Source: Gnomoniopsis sp. IMI 355080
Lineage: Eukaryota > Ascomycota > Sordariomycetes > Diaporthales > Gnomoniaceae
Direction of reading: 5' to 3'
DNA: 64,000 nucleotides
Assembly: GCA_027946555.1 (NCBI GenBank)
Contig: JAPEVC010000119.1
Coordinates: 49,049 to 113,048, forward strand
The position numbers and the translations under genes were made by a program. The notes under the pieces are model-generated. The model saw only the letters and a program-made list of their open reading frames with translations. It searched no databases and was not told the origin of the DNA. Positions 33,711 through 45,611 of this stretch are shown piece after piece. Each line of letters starts with the position of its first letter. Position 1 is the stretch's first letter.

Positions 33711-35027
33711 CCTGGATGTTTTGTACTTTGAAATCTGGGACGTGTCATGGGATTACGAAATTTGAGATGAAGTTGAGGAATATGTATGGAAGGTCATGCC
33801 GGAGGGAAATATAACAGGATACCCATTTACTTTCTTGACCACGACTCAACACAAGGGGGTTCGGTGGTTGTCATAAGTAGGACTTCGTCTTTAGGCGTCT
33901 TTCATTTTTTCTTTTGAGTCTGTAAAGCTTATCATCATCCTCAGACTACCAATTATTACATATGGGCTCCCTCCATGTCCTTGGTTGATGCAGCTTTTCA
34001 CCAGGCGACAATGACAAATGTCAAAGGGTCCACTAATGGGATAATTCTTCGGGCTCGACCCTCATGGCGCGTTTCTCTGAGCCATCACCATAAACGCCGC
34101 GAAAGACGTGACGCGCTAAGGTTGAGTCGACGGAATAGTACTATTTTTTTACTTTCTCAAGCTTGCAAACGGAACAAAAGTTATCCGCCGTGCGGGCCAA
34201 GCCAAAGCAGGTCGGTCATGGAGAGGGTGTGTTCTTTAGTGGTTCTTTCTGTTCTTTCACAAGGGCAGATCGAAGGCAGATTGCCAGCAGGGAATGCCTG
34301 TCGTTATCTGAAGGAAGTCCATCTTGCGCCATCCTTCACATGAAGAAAGAGGATCACGCAGGCATCGGTGTGAGCGAACGCCAGCCTTAGGGTCCTGTCA
34401 AAGAGTCCCGCGAGCCCAGAACGAGCCAATCTTTGGCTGCTTGGTCGACCCGAGCCGGCGTGGCGGGTTGCGGTCTTTTCACCATCATGGTTAGCGCTGA
34501 ATTCCTAAGGGACACACGCTATTCCAATATGCGGTTCCGTGTGGGGGGAAAGACCCTGGAAACGTGCCAGTGGAATGCTGCCAAGCCTGCATACTAGGCC
34601 GATGGCGTGCTTTTAGGCATCTGGCAGGCCATCGCATGCGCAGCAAAGAAGTAAAAAAATCCCCACGAACTTTTTTCTCGTTTATTCGCCAACCATGGTT
34701 TTTTTGGCTGGTCGGTTGCAGAACAAGCCTCGACCGGGGTGTACGCTGTAAGAGGAAATCGAGAACAGCTGGAGCTGAGAAAAAGCCCGAAACAAGCAAG
34801 CCTAGGTACCTCGATATGCTCTAGATCTGAAATCGGAACCATAGTAAATTCTATATGATAAGAACATTGCGGATTCCCTCCTCTTTTCTCGAATTTGCGC
34901 CAGCCTTGATCGTGCTTTCCTGGTGGCCCGTTCCTTTTTGAATTTCGGCCAAGAGTTTCCCTCTTTTCCGCTCTGTCTCTCTCTATTCGGACCACGTGTT
35001 TGCACTCCCATCATTGCCGACGCTCAA
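33711..35027. other. Intergenic and probable long 5' leader
   Basis: No gene is seen. Several pyrimidine-rich tracts lie at 34860-35000 directly ahead of the transporter start. A CCTAGGTACC word is at about 34801. Confidence 0.45.
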
Positions 35028-36446
35028 ATGGCCGACATCATGAAGGATCTCGAAGAGGATAGGAAACAACCCCTCAGTGTCGGCGTCGACTCGGATAACG
35101 AAAGCTCTCTTCTGTCCTTCACTGCGCTTGTCGCCGAAGACCACCAACATGATATCAAGCTACGCACCATGTCATGGCAAAAGGCCTCCTGGCTGCTCGC
35201 TGGCGACCAGGTGTGCCTCGCCATCATGGCCCAGTCCTGGTCCCTCTCGGTGCTCGGCTGGGTGCCGGGCATCATCACCATGCTCATCGCCGGCCTGCTC
35301 TTCTACATCACTTCGCTCACCATGCACAAGTTCATCATGAAGCACCCGCAGATCAAGGACATTGTCGACTTTGGCTACTACGCCTTTGGCAAGAGCAATA
35401 TCGCCTACCAATTCACGGCCTTCATGCTGTTGGCCAACAACATCATGCTGATTGGCTTTCACGTGCTGACCGGCGCCAAAGTGCTCAACACCCTCAGCGA
35501 CCACAGCCAGTGCACCGTCGTCTTCTCCATCATCGTCACGCTCATGGGCATCGTTATGTCTATTCCACGCACGCTCAAGCATGTCTCCTTCATGTCCATG
35601 TTCTCCGCCGCCTGCATGGGCATCGCCATCCTGCTCTTCCTCATCTTTGCTGGCATCGAGCCCAACCCCGGCTACGGCTACAATGGCGACTACCCTACCG
35701 CAGGCCCTGTGGAGACCTACGCTATCACCCCGTCCGGCACGACCTTTGTCGCCGCCATGAACGCCGTGCTGAACATCACCTTCCTCTGGGTGCCGCAGAT
35801 CCTCTTCCCGACCTTCATCGCAGAGATGGAGAAGCCCGAGGACTTCCCCAAGGCCCTGGCCGTGCTAACGGGCATCTCGGTGTTCCTTTTCATCGTCCCG
35901 CCGGCCATTGGGTTCCGCTACCTGGGCCAGTACGCGACAGCGCCGGCTTTTGGCAGCTTGGGCGTCGTGGCGTATAAGAAGGCGTCATTTGCGTTTGTGA
36001 TTGTGCCCACGCTGGTGATTGGCGTCATCTATGCCAATGTTAGCGCCAAGTTTGTCTATGGACGGCTGATGGGCAAGTCGAGGCACGCGCACAGCAACAC
36101 GGTGCTTGGTTGGGCTGTGTGGGTGGGCGTGATGGCGTTGATTTGGGTGGTGGGCTTTGTGTTCGCCGAGGTCATTCCATCCATGGGTGATTTCCTCAGT
36201 CTTCTGGGCGCGGCGTTTGATAGCTTCTTTGGTTTCATTTTCTTTGCGGTGGCGTACTGGCATTTGTACCGTGGTCAGTTCTTCGCTGGGCTCGGGAGGA
36301 CGATCATGACATTGGTGCATGTACTAGTGATGGCTGTGGGCTTGTTCTTGCTCGGGCCGGGGCTGTATGCTGCTGTGGAAGCTATCAAGGTGGATTATAG
36401 TGGGAGTACGACGCCGGCTTTCAGTTGTGCGAATCTTTCCATCTAG
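35028..36446 (+). CDS. Amino-acid transporter (AAAP/Aa_trans family)
   Basis: Single-exon membrane protein of 472 residues with about 11 hydrophobic segments, typical of fungal neutral amino-acid permeases such as Neurospora Mtr and of vacuolar AVT proteins. The hydrophilic N-terminal 45 residues end in a conserved MSWQKASWLLAGDQVCLAIM entry into helix 1. Further family marks are GLLFYITSLTMHKFIMKHP, the long central helices around FSIIVTLMGIVMSIPRTLKH and QILFPTFIAEMEKPEDFPKA. The frame is open farther upstream, but the ATG at 35028 gives the usual start. It is strongly GC-rich at third positions compared with the right-hand genes, consistent with high expression. The transported amino acid cannot be read from sequence. 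Confidence 0.92.
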   Translation: MADIMKDLEEDRKQPLSVGVDSDNESSLLSFTALVAEDHQHDIKLRTMSWQKASWLLAGDQVCLAIMAQSWSLSVLGWVPGIITMLIAGLLFYITSLTMHKFIMKHPQIKDIVDFGYYAFGKSNIAYQFTAFMLLANNIMLIGFHVLTGAKVLNTLSDHSQCTVVFSIIVTLMGIVMSIPRTLKHVSFMSMFSAACMGIAILLFLIFAGIEPNPGYGYNGDYPTAGPVETYAITPSGTTFVAAMNAVLNITFLWVPQILFPTFIAEMEKPEDFPKALAVLTGISVFLFIVPPAIGFRYLGQYATAPAFGSLGVVAYKKASFAFVIVPTLVIGVIYANVSAKFVYGRLMGKSRHAHSNTVLGWAVWVGVMALIWVVGFVFAEVIPSMGDFLSLLGAAFDSFFGFIFFAVAYWHLYRGQFFAGLGRTIMTLVHVLVMAVGLFLLGPGLYAAVEAIKVDYSGSTTPAFSCANLSI

Positions 36447-36628
36447 ATGGTTGAAGAGTGTGGCAGGGCTTATTTTTGAATTACATGTTGGATTTAGAGA
36501 CAACGTTTGAATACACATTCAGCCTACTAACTGCCGAAACATCCCCAACCATACGGTAGGTCTACTGAGTTGTCAAGTAGGGCCGACATGGCTTTTCAGA
36601 GCCAAGATCCAAGGCGCGTAGTCTGTCC

Positions 36629-37842
36629 TCAGATAGGGTCCATCCCCCGACCAAGATACGTCCTCTCCCCAAATTCCTGCTCAGCAACCTGGAACAACGG
36701 CAAACCCTGGAAATACCCATGGTCCGGCTGACCGATGGCCTCCCACGAGCTCTTCGCCTCCTCTTCGCCAATCACAACGAGGGGCTTTCCTGTCCCAGCC
36801 GACGAAGCATCCGCCGCCAGCTGCACCTGGCAGCAGCGCTCCAGCAAGACGAACCAAGAGATTGTGGCCTCGATCGACGCACCAGCGGTCAGCAGTCCGT
36901 GGTTGCCGAGCAGAGCGGCCTTTTTGTGACCCAGACACGCGGCGATTTGTTTGCCTTCTTCAGCAGCGAGGACGAGGCCGGCAAAGTTACTTTGGATTTT
37001 GGTATACTGTGATTAGGGAAATGATTCGATACCCGGGTTTGGGGGAACAGACGCGAGAATTTTTCGCTCGAGAGGGAGTTGGGGAATAAAAGATACTTAC
37101 GGATAGAGGACATGATCGTTGTGGAAGGTGCAGAAATCCTGCGTCAGCATGTCGAGAGTTCTACCCGTGGCACACATGGCGCGGCCATAGGTGCTATGAC
37201 AATGGGCCGCGCACAAGACGTCTGGTCGGGCTTTGTGGATCTCGGCGTGGATGGCGTATGCCGCTATTGTTGCATTTTTAGCTTTGCGTCAGCAATTGTT
37301 GGCAAGCCGAGAAAGCCAATGGTACTCAAATACTAGCGGTTTGATGATCGCCTTACCATAATTCAACCTCCGATTGTTGCCGCCGTCGACAACCTTCCCG
37401 TCGTGGTCGACCCGGATCAGGTCATCGTCTGTGATGAGAGAGAAGTGTAGACCTGTTTTCCTCCAAAGTCAGCATTCTCTTCTCCCGCATTTTGATGGTA
37501 TTCAGGTGGATGATAATATTCTGTGTTCACATGTCTTCCTGAGAAACCCTTGAAAGACGTACCGAAAGGATTGACCCAAAAGCTAGTTGGATCCACAGAA
37601 TCTCTCACGGTAATATGGCCAGCGATACCCTCGGAGAAGCCACACTTGGCAAATATTCGGTACGCCAACGCCAGTCTATGCTTGAGGAACTTGCGCTCTT
37701 CGTACTTGTCCTCAAATTTGGGCGGTAGAGTGTGTTCGTCTCGCACAAAGGCAAGCGATGGGTCACCTGAAGGGTGTTGCTTTTGCTTGGCCGTTGCTGG
37801 AGAACCAGGAGGAGGTGATGCCTGCGTAGCTGAAGGGGCCAT
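36629..37842 (-). CDS. Class II aldolase/adducin domain protein
   Basis: Metal-dependent class II aldolase fold, related to L-fuculose-phosphate aldolase and ribulose-5-phosphate 4-epimerase. Exons 37842-37563, 37452-37357, 37263-37101 and 36989-36629 give 299 residues. The zinc ligands are visible as the HCHSTYGRAM histidines and the downstream GNHGLL histidine. AYRIFAKCGFSEGIAGHIT is the family N-terminal motif. For the last intron I chose the acceptor at 36990, because it joins YP to NFAGLVLAAEEG in frame; an acceptor 17 bases earlier does not. An ATG at 37881 would add 13 residues. Fungal members are common and mostly uncharacterised; the substrate is unknown. Confidence 0.9.
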
Positions 37843-40233
37843 GACGATGATGGTTGTTGATAACACCAAGGAATTGTTCAATACATAGGTGTGCAGTGGG
37901 GCCGGAGAATGTCAGTTCTGTTCTAAGAGGTAGGTATCTTGCCCAGCTTCATCGAGCTAGATTCAAGTGGCAATAGCATTGAGAGGAGATAAGTCAGCAC
38001 CATGTCCGAACGGGCATCTCCGGCAGACGCGGAATCTTATCTTGCTTCCAGACCTACCTTTGCTAGGCTATCACTGACCATGATATCCAACGGAATGTAC
38101 CTAATAGATCCGAAGTTATTCTGCTTGATTTCTATAGCATTGGTAGAGATTTTTGGGTGACCAAGACTTCCAACACTCCAGCAGTAAGAACCGCGGAAAT
38201 CGCAATGCTTACGCGGACAGCACCCAGAATTATAGTATATCTAATAGTTGAGAATTTTACCAGAGTAGGATTTACACCCCGTTTTAAAGATCTCTGTAGT
38301 GAGTAGTCTTATTGCCCTGTTCGTTGTCTCCGTCGGGCTGCCTGTGAGAACGCGAGACCATCCCCGGCGTGCGCTGTACCTAGGTCGTCGCAGTTGAAGA
38401 GCATGGAATTGACGCTTTGTCATAACAGACCAACAAGGTAGATTCGATCGAGTGGCAGCAACAGGGCAAGTAATTGGACCGCAATTCTTGAATTGGCAGA
38501 TAACTTAGAAGTTTTATGACTCTGTGTTGGTAACTCCACCTGGGCACAGGCCATGACCTCGTATGTTTGCTTTTCGGATATCTACTCGAAAAGCATTCCA
38601 GACCTCGGAGATCCTTGATAATCACTGTGGACTTTGAGTTAATATCAAGTGTGTCTCCGGTCTAAAGAGCGCTTACAAGAAACATTGCAGATACCCCCCT
38701 ATTTCAATCATGAACGTTGACAACAGAATTCTCATGCAGCCCTAATAAGAACGTATACAATAGGCTGGTACATCGCGATGCAGCCACAAGGGCTACGGAG
38801 CACTGTGTTTCCTTATCAAAGCCAGTGTGATATGCTTCATGGCCCACAGTATGGGAGAGAAAGACCATCGAGGAGTCTCCTGCAACTGCTGTCCTCACTA
38901 CCAGGTACCTACCCAGGTACCTGGGTAGGAAGAATCTTGTTTTGTACACGTCGGCCAACATCACCACCTAAAATGCAACATCAGGTGGCCTCTCGGTGAC
39001 ACGGCCCTTCCAAGGTTCCTGCGGCGGGCGTTTTGACCTAGCCCTATAACGAGTCAGTGCAACAGGTCTACCAATACCATCAATGGCACTGGGCTCTCAC
39101 CTCCGACATCATGTCCATTGACATTGCCTCCTCGTCTTTGAATAACCTCGTTTCTCATGGGCCAAAGCATCCCCTTTACTTTCATACAGGACACACAAAT
39201 TGGTGTTTGCGTGACTAAATCAATACAAAATGGCGCGCAATGTAGTACAATTCGATCGCATATACGAGATAATGAACGACAAGTGCGGCGACGCTGGAGG
39301 TGGGTTTATTACTTCTTAGATATCACCTGGGCAGCTGTCCTTTTCGACGTGTTAATGCAAAGTGAAGGCGGGACTCTTCGTCAAATTCGGTGTGTGGTCA
39401 TGAGGCATATTGCGGAGGCGTCAGAGAACCGAAGTGGGCTCTATAATAAACGGCGAATTATTAGATGACAACCCTCCCTGAAACAACCCTAAGAACTAAC
39501 ACGGGAAGTTTCGATGTTGAACATCTCCAATCGCGTGAATATTACTATCAAAACTGGCATCAGGATTGTCAGGGTATCATTTTCCGCGGAGCCCTTGAGC
39601 AGGATTTTATTGTCTTGCAAGGAAGCAAAGCTTGAGTATATCTGGCTGATAATCGTTTAACCGTCATGAAGGCACTTTGTTGATCATGGTTGATTCTTTT
39701 CTCGCATTGAAATATTGGTATTCGGCCTACATCACCCCCGCATCCAAGACCGGGAGCAGAGGGGTAGATCGTGCTGTAATCATACCTAACCTTGATGCAC
39801 ATCCTCGGGCCTACCTGAGACCTGCTTACTCCACGATGGGCTGCAACTAGACGCTCCCCTCTTCGTGAGCTGAAACATGTGGGCGAGGTCATCGAGGTCA
39901 TCTCATACTCCACTTCATTGATGCCCCTCCCTATTAGCGTGCCCGTAACTATGCATGGCTGTGTACTTTTGCTGGATTAGGTATGATTTACATATGCACT
40001 TCTGAGAACCGCGTACCTGGCTTTTGTCCCGTGCAACTTTTGGAGTAGGACCACGTGGAAGCATCCGTTCATATAAAGCAACCAACGAACATCGAGTTTG
40101 AAGCCGAGAAGAAAGTATACCCCATCCTTACAAGGCCCTCCTATAATCCTCTATCTCTGAATCTTTTGAATTCAAGACACACTTGTGATATACTTGACAC
40201 TGTGAATTCGGTGTTTCTTCTGCACCCTGGCAA
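37843..40233. other. Long intergenic region, no gene seen
   Basis: 2.4 kb without a supported gene. The region has an ACCTAGGT palindrome at about 38377 and a cluster of GGTACC/CAGGTACCTGGG words near 38903-38932. Open frames are short and motif-free. Confidence 0.45.
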
Positions 40234-41795
40234 ATGAACAAGATGGGCGATTTAAATGGCACTGAGACGTTTGACATTCCGGAGGAGTGTATAGCAGGTG
40301 TCGTTGTCAATGAAGGAGAGAATTTTGAGGTACAAGTGAAGAAGGTACCCGTGCCTGAGATTGGTATTGTTACTCCAACTCGATCTTCAAAGTTCAAGCG
40401 ACCACCGAGCTGAGATATTGTTGCCAGGTCCGGATGACGTCCTAATCAAGATGAATGCAACGGGTCTTTGCATGTCGGATGTTCACTTCATGATGAACGA
40501 CTGGGGTTAGTAAGCGAGAACGCCGCCTTCGAGATGATCTTCTAACGCAGGTGGATACAATACAGCTCTCCCTGCCATGTCTTCATTTGGGACTGTCTGT
40601 GCAGGACACGAAGGCGCAGGGGTTATTGTCAAAGTCGGGGACCGCGTTAAGCACCTGAAGGTTGGCCAACGCGCGGGCTTGAAGCCGGTCTTCGACTCAT
40701 GCGGCTCCTGTGAACAGTGCAGGACTGGGCGAGACAACTACTGTCCAAAGTCCTTACACACTGGCCTTCATGTTGATGGTAAGAAAACGACCCCTTATTG
40801 CCCCGGATACCTACTGTGAAAAAACTGGACTGACCTCGCGCGATATAGGATCTTATAAACAGTACGTAAAGTCACCGGCACGGTACACATCCGTGATCCC
40901 GGACGGCGTGAGTGACTATGTCGCCGGACCTGTGATGTGTTCGGCTTCAACAGTCTACACTGCTCTCAAAGCATCTGGCCTCAAAGCTGGTCACTGGGCT
41001 TGCTTTCCAGGCGGCGGAGGCGGCGTGGGTATTCAAGGTGTTCAACTGGCCAAAGCGATGGGAATGAGGCCCATTGTCGTCGACACCGGGTCGGAACGAA
41101 AAAGATTGGCGGCAGAGATGGGTGCAGAGACCTTTGTGGACTTCAAGGAAGTAGAAAATCCGTGCGCTGAGGTCGTGAAGATCACAGGTGGTGGTGCCCA
41201 TGCTGTCTTTGTTACTGGTAAGCCCTTGCGGCTTGATTCTCACATAAAGTCAGGAGCCACTGCTGACACAATGGAACTCAGCCATACAAGCCTATCCTAT
41301 CTCTCTGGACTATCTTGGAACGAGGCCCGGCGCAACAGTCATATGGTAGGCGTGGTCCCCGTCAGCCAACAACCAGACTTCAGAGAACATTATGCTGACG
41401 GCGTCTAAAGCATCGGTCTTCCTCCCAAAGGCGAATACCATATCGATGTCGATCCGTCACGATTAGCCTTCATGAACCAAGGTGTCAAAGGGACTTTGGT
41501 CAGCCCTTTGAATGATATCGACGAGGCCTTGCAATTCGCGAAATGGGGTCAGCTCCATCTGTCCAGCATCGATATCTCTAGGTTGCTGAAGCTGACATAT
41601 TGGAACAATGCAGGTAAACTCCATCTAGAACCGACAGTTGTAGGTTTGTCCAAGTGGAACGAGTCTGTTCAAAAGTTGCGGGCTGGTCAGGTAGCTGGGT
41701 AAGTGCACTACCTCCCGGGGGGCCTCGAGTTATATGTGTGTGCCCGACTAACTTTGAGGTCAAGCCGCATTGTGGTTGATTTCAACAAACCTTGA
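40234..41795 (+). CDS. Zinc-dependent alcohol dehydrogenase (MDR, ADH1-like)
   Basis: Eight exons (40234-40363, 40428-40505, 40551-40778, 40849-41217, 41282-41345, 41411-41547, 41614-41698, 41759-41795) join in frame to 375 residues. It is an NAD(P)-dependent zinc alcohol dehydrogenase of the yeast ADH type. The catalytic zinc ligands are Cys in ATGLCMSDVH, His in the GHEGAGVIVKVGDRV motif and Cys in GPVMCSASTVY. The structural zinc site is complete as CGSCEQCRTGRDNYC. The coenzyme turn is GGGGGVGIQGVQLAKAMG. Apparent stop codons in the genomic frame all fall in introns. The C-terminal exons are tiny, and the sixth intron is flanked by a short near-repeat. It lies upstream of a glutamine-amidotransferase-like gene on the same strand. 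Confidence 0.9.
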
Positions 41796-42264
41796 TTAAG
41801 GTTCGTAACCGCGTGCAGACGAGCGCGCTTGAATCCGGTAGGTATGAACGGGTACAAAGAAGGAAATGGGAGCCACACACACAAATTCATTGCCCCGTTA
41901 CTTTCGCAATACCTCCTGAATTGTGGCACTGGTTCATTTAAGGGTGTTTTCATTCTTTGATTTGAGAGGAGAACGGAATAGGGCTTGAGGTGGTGGATCA
42001 TCCCTTTATGAACCGCCCCACCTGTTTGGCGGTGAGGTCTTCGGAATATCTATTCGAGGCATGCTGTCTGTTTCTGGTGGAATTGATGCTGTTGAAGTCT
42101 TCTACTGTTTCAAGCGATATAATTCAGCACTCCATTACTTCCACGTCTTCCGTAATCAAAGGTGTATTGCATAGATAGTACAAGCAGCTGCAAAAGGTAC
42201 AACCTTCGACCAACCTGTCTTGATTCCAGCCTACTTACAACCTCGGAAAATACTTGAAGAAGGC
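41796..42264. other. Intergenic, no gene seen
   Basis: Spacer between two genes on the same strand; it presumably carries the terminator of the dehydrogenase and the promoter of the next gene. Confidence 0.5.
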
Positions 42265-43299
42265 ATGACACTGGATCTGGAGGGTACCTCCGCCGAATTG
42301 ACAATGTGCCGCAAAGGCCGCTGCCTCCGGTTGGCGATGCTCAATGCCGATACATCGACCCCGAATGTGTACGCCAATATGGGTACTTTCGGTGACATTC
42401 TACACAGAGTCCTAGCTGAAGCAGCTTGGCGGATTGACGAAGATCTCAAAATCGATTACGCTGTGTTTGATGTTGTGAAAAGCGAATATCCTGGATCTTT
42501 GCTGGATTTTGACGTTATACTGATCACGGCATCAGCGGCATCTTCATACCACCAGGAACCTTGGATTCAGAACCTGGAACAATATATCGTTAAATTATAC
42601 AGGGATCATGCAGATATCAAGATCTTTGGCAGCTGTTTCGGACACCATATCATTTCTCAGGCCTTGCTAAAAGATCAAGGACTCCGCGTTGAGAAGAGTC
42701 CCAAAGGATGGGAAATCGGCATCAGTCAAGTCGCGTTGACGGACGAATTCAGGAAGGCATATGCAGCATCAATCGAAGGAAACCTTGTCAGCGGATTCGA
42801 TCCATACACCGGCCGTCTCCCAAGTCCGGACGACGACAGCAACGACGCCAGATGCGCTTGCTTCCGTAATCGTGTCACGTCGTTCGAGATCCCTCAAACA
42901 GTCCGCCTGCAATTTGTCCACGAGGATCAGGTCGTCATGCCCTATAAAAGTACTTCTCTATCAAGTCCTTGGGTTCTGCTGGGATCCACGGAGCACTGTG
43001 CCGTCCAAGGAGTCTATCTACCTGGAAGGGTGCTCACTCTCCAAGGCCACTTCGAATTCGACAAGTTTGAGAGCGGGCAAACTGAGAGAATCTTCGGTGC
43101 CGATGGTGGCTCGGTAGAGGAGAACACGACCGCTTGTTCCCGCCGTGATGGTACCAAGACAGACGAGATGGATGACGGATATTTAGTTGCGGAGATGGTG
43201 GTTCGATTCTTCTGCGAGGCCGGCGGGCAAGATGGCATGAGGAATTTTGAACAGCAAGAAACCCTGCCAACGCCAAGGACATCAATCGAAATGTCCTGA
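42265..43299 (+). CDS. Class I glutamine-amidotransferase-like protein
   Basis: Single-exon 344-residue protein with a GATase1 fold. The nucleophile elbow is FGSCFGHHIISQAL, with the cysteine in place. The His/Glu partner appears in LTLQGHFEFD as GHFE. Stand-alone fungal proteins of this kind, related to yeast YLR126C, have no fused synthase domain and their acceptor is unknown. The ATG at 42265 is the first in a frame that stays open for 15 codons upstream without an ATG; the next ATG at 42304 (MCRKGRCLRLAML) begins directly before the first beta strand and is an alternative start. An insertion of about 45 polar residues near the C-terminus (ENTTACSRRDGTKTDEMDDG) is unusual. Confidence 0.85.
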   Translation: MTLDLEGTSAELTMCRKGRCLRLAMLNADTSTPNVYANMGTFGDILHRVLAEAAWRIDEDLKIDYAVFDVVKSEYPGSLLDFDVILITASAASSYHQEPWIQNLEQYIVKLYRDHADIKIFGSCFGHHIISQALLKDQGLRVEKSPKGWEIGISQVALTDEFRKAYAASIEGNLVSGFDPYTGRLPSPDDDSNDARCACFRNRVTSFEIPQTVRLQFVHEDQVVMPYKSTSLSSPWVLLGSTEHCAVQGVYLPGRVLTLQGHFEFDKFESGQTERIFGADGGSVEENTTACSRRDGTKTDEMDDGYLVAEMVVRFFCEAGGQDGMRNFEQQETLPTPRTSIEMS

Positions 43300-43966
43300 G
43301 GACTGCATTTTTATTTGTCGTACCGTGATAATCTGAGCTGAATATCGCTACAAGTCGAACGCAATTATACTACCCAAGCAGGCGTGACAAGAGAGAAGCC
43401 TACCTCTGTATCCTGAGGCCGGAAGTTTGAATAAATAGTAGCAAGATCAGTGATTTCCTGGACTTTACTGCGTACAGTGTATAGTACGTACTTAGGTAGT
43501 CGCTGAATATTGGAGCACTTGTTTCACAATCCCCAGATTTCGGCAACACTGCAATTTATGAAAGGGCTTCCAAGGTTATTGAAATTAAAGCTGCGCGACT
43601 CGCGACAGTCCATTCGGTACTACGGGCCGAGTGCCTGCGGTCGACTTCTTCCGCATATTCGCCATAGAGCCGGTCAACCGGGCAGCTTTCTCCTTTCTTC
43701 GTTCTGCCTTCGAAATAACCCGCCAATAGTCGAGACGCATAGAGGGGAAACCAGTTCGTTTTTAACCTAAGTCGTGGTCTTCCCTGTCACGGGAGCAGCC
43801 GGTACGTCCAACCCCGGTCTGGGGGAAACGATGCATATAAGCTCACAATGAACGCGTCAGTAATTTCATGATTTGGAGGACAGATGAGTGTGTGGACAAA
43901 AGGCGGAAGTTCCTCTGAGAGCAAGTCGAAGCAAATTGACCATTCGACGATTTCGACTGCATCATC
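43300..43966. other. Intergenic, no gene seen
   Basis: Spacer upstream of the acetylesterase gene. Only short frames are present. Confidence 0.5.
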
Positions 43967-45363
43967 ATGTTTCTGCAGCGTCTACCTCTCGCAGCCTTGC
44001 TGTCTCTGATTGTTCCGGCGGACCAGGTGCTCTCTGCTGCGACCACGCAATATTTCATCACCTTGTACAAAAGCTCCTCGCGCGTCGCTATATCATCAAG
44101 AAACTGACGTGAACGACAGTGGCGATTCATACTCCCAGACGGGATTTGAGATCAACGGAACATTGCCCAATGCTGCAAACCCGCTAGGCAACCCAACGTT
44201 CCCGGGATACACCACGAGTGGTAAGTGCTTGTCTTTCTCTTCAACCCGTGTATCTGCTTCTATGTCTTCTTGTAAATTGTATAGCCTCAGCCTCAGCATG
44301 AAGCTCTAATACATTGCAGGTGGTGCCAATTGGATCGGCCTCCTCGTTTCGGAGTACAACGTGTCAACACTGCTCTCCTACAATTTCGCCTACGGTGGCG
44401 CGACCACAGACGCGGATCTTGTGGCACCATATGAGCCGACCGTTCTAAGTCTTGTGGACCAAGTCACCGAATTTAGCAACAGCATTGCATCTCATCCTTC
44501 CACCGCGCCATGGACGTCTGATAATACACTCTTTGGCGTTTGGATGGGAGTCAACGATGTAGGCAATTCGTACTATGAGAGTAACGTCACTACTATCCTG
44601 GACGACGTTATGAATGTATACTTCGATCAATTAAAGATCTTGTATAATGCCGGTGCACGAAACTTTGTGCTTTTGAGCGTCCCACGTAAGCGAACCCGAT
44701 TATCCCCTTTCCGACTGCTCCACTATGCAATGTATGATGTTGCTAATCTTGTATACAATTGACAGCAATTCAGGAGACACCATTGATGCTAGACGAGGGT
44801 GAGACTGTGGACGCCCAAGAGGCCGCTATTGTCGCAGAGTACAATGACCTATGTAAGTTACTCCAGAGCCTCCTTTGACAGGCCCTCTCTATGGCAATCA
44901 TCGTTCTTGAGGGCCTAAAAGATGCAGAGCTCGCTACTCTTGATTTGTGTCTCAGTAACCCTTGATCCGCTGTTGGATAACGTACTGATGATTGCACTTA
45001 GTGGCTACGAATCTGGCCAATTTTACCGCAACGAATACTGGCGTTACTGCGAAACTCGTCAATACTACAGTCTCATTTCAGGCCGTCATAGATGACCCGA
45101 CGGCCTATGGAGCGGCTAATGCCACTTGCTTTGACGATGATGGTACCACATGTGTTTGGTGGAACAATTACCATCCCGCTCTTGCTAGTAAGTCTAGATT
45201 CCATTGCATCGTGTTGGAATAGAACATGAGGTTACGAAGGGTTGATCAAAGGAGTGTTGGATACAATCATCTACAAAACAAATGATGTACTGACTACTTC
45301 AAAGTACACAAACTCGTCGCGGCGCAGGTAGCGAATGTGTGGAAGGGAGACTTCTTCAGCTGA
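43967..45363 (+). CDS. Secreted SGNH acetylesterase, CE16 type
   Basis: GDSL/SGNH hydrolase of the carbohydrate esterase 16 type, which removes acetyl groups from xylo- or other hemicellulose oligosaccharides outside the cell. Six exons (43967-44064, 44120-44220, 44320-44685, 44766-44852, 45002-45187, 45305-45363) give 298 residues. A signal peptide spans about residues 1-24. Block I, FGDSYSQTG, places the nucleophile at Ser36. The glycine block is NFAYGGATTD and the Asn block is GVNDVGNSYYE. The final block reads WWNNYHP, so the histidine is present but the residue three before it is Asn where many SGNH enzymes have Asp. It is convergent with the cellobiose dehydrogenase, which fits joint plant-cell-wall attack. 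Confidence 0.9.
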
Positions 45364-45611
45364 GAGACGTAGAATTCTGGCTGGCATACCTAGGTGTGGA
45401 CATTGAAAGCGGGTCGTGGACTTATAGTGGTGTATATACAAAAGAATGCAACTCGTCAACTCTAATATCTACATGTGCGAATGGTAAAGATTTCTGTTTT
45501 CCACCGTCACAACATTCTAACAAAATCAAACAGGGGCTAAAATCAAACAGTGCACATGCTATCTCTCATTCGATACGCTGTGACCGAAGCGACAGACCGA
45601 TTGCGGAACAT

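Noticed and set aside
36990..37100. Acceptor at 37007 for the last aldolase intron
   Set aside because: It leads into a frame without family motifs; the acceptor 17 bases downstream restores the conserved NFAGLVLAAEEG segment.
40506..40850. Apparent stop codons in the alcohol dehydrogenase
   Set aside because: They fall in introns with good donors and acceptors, and the spliced gene is an intact 375-residue protein, so it is not a pseudogene.
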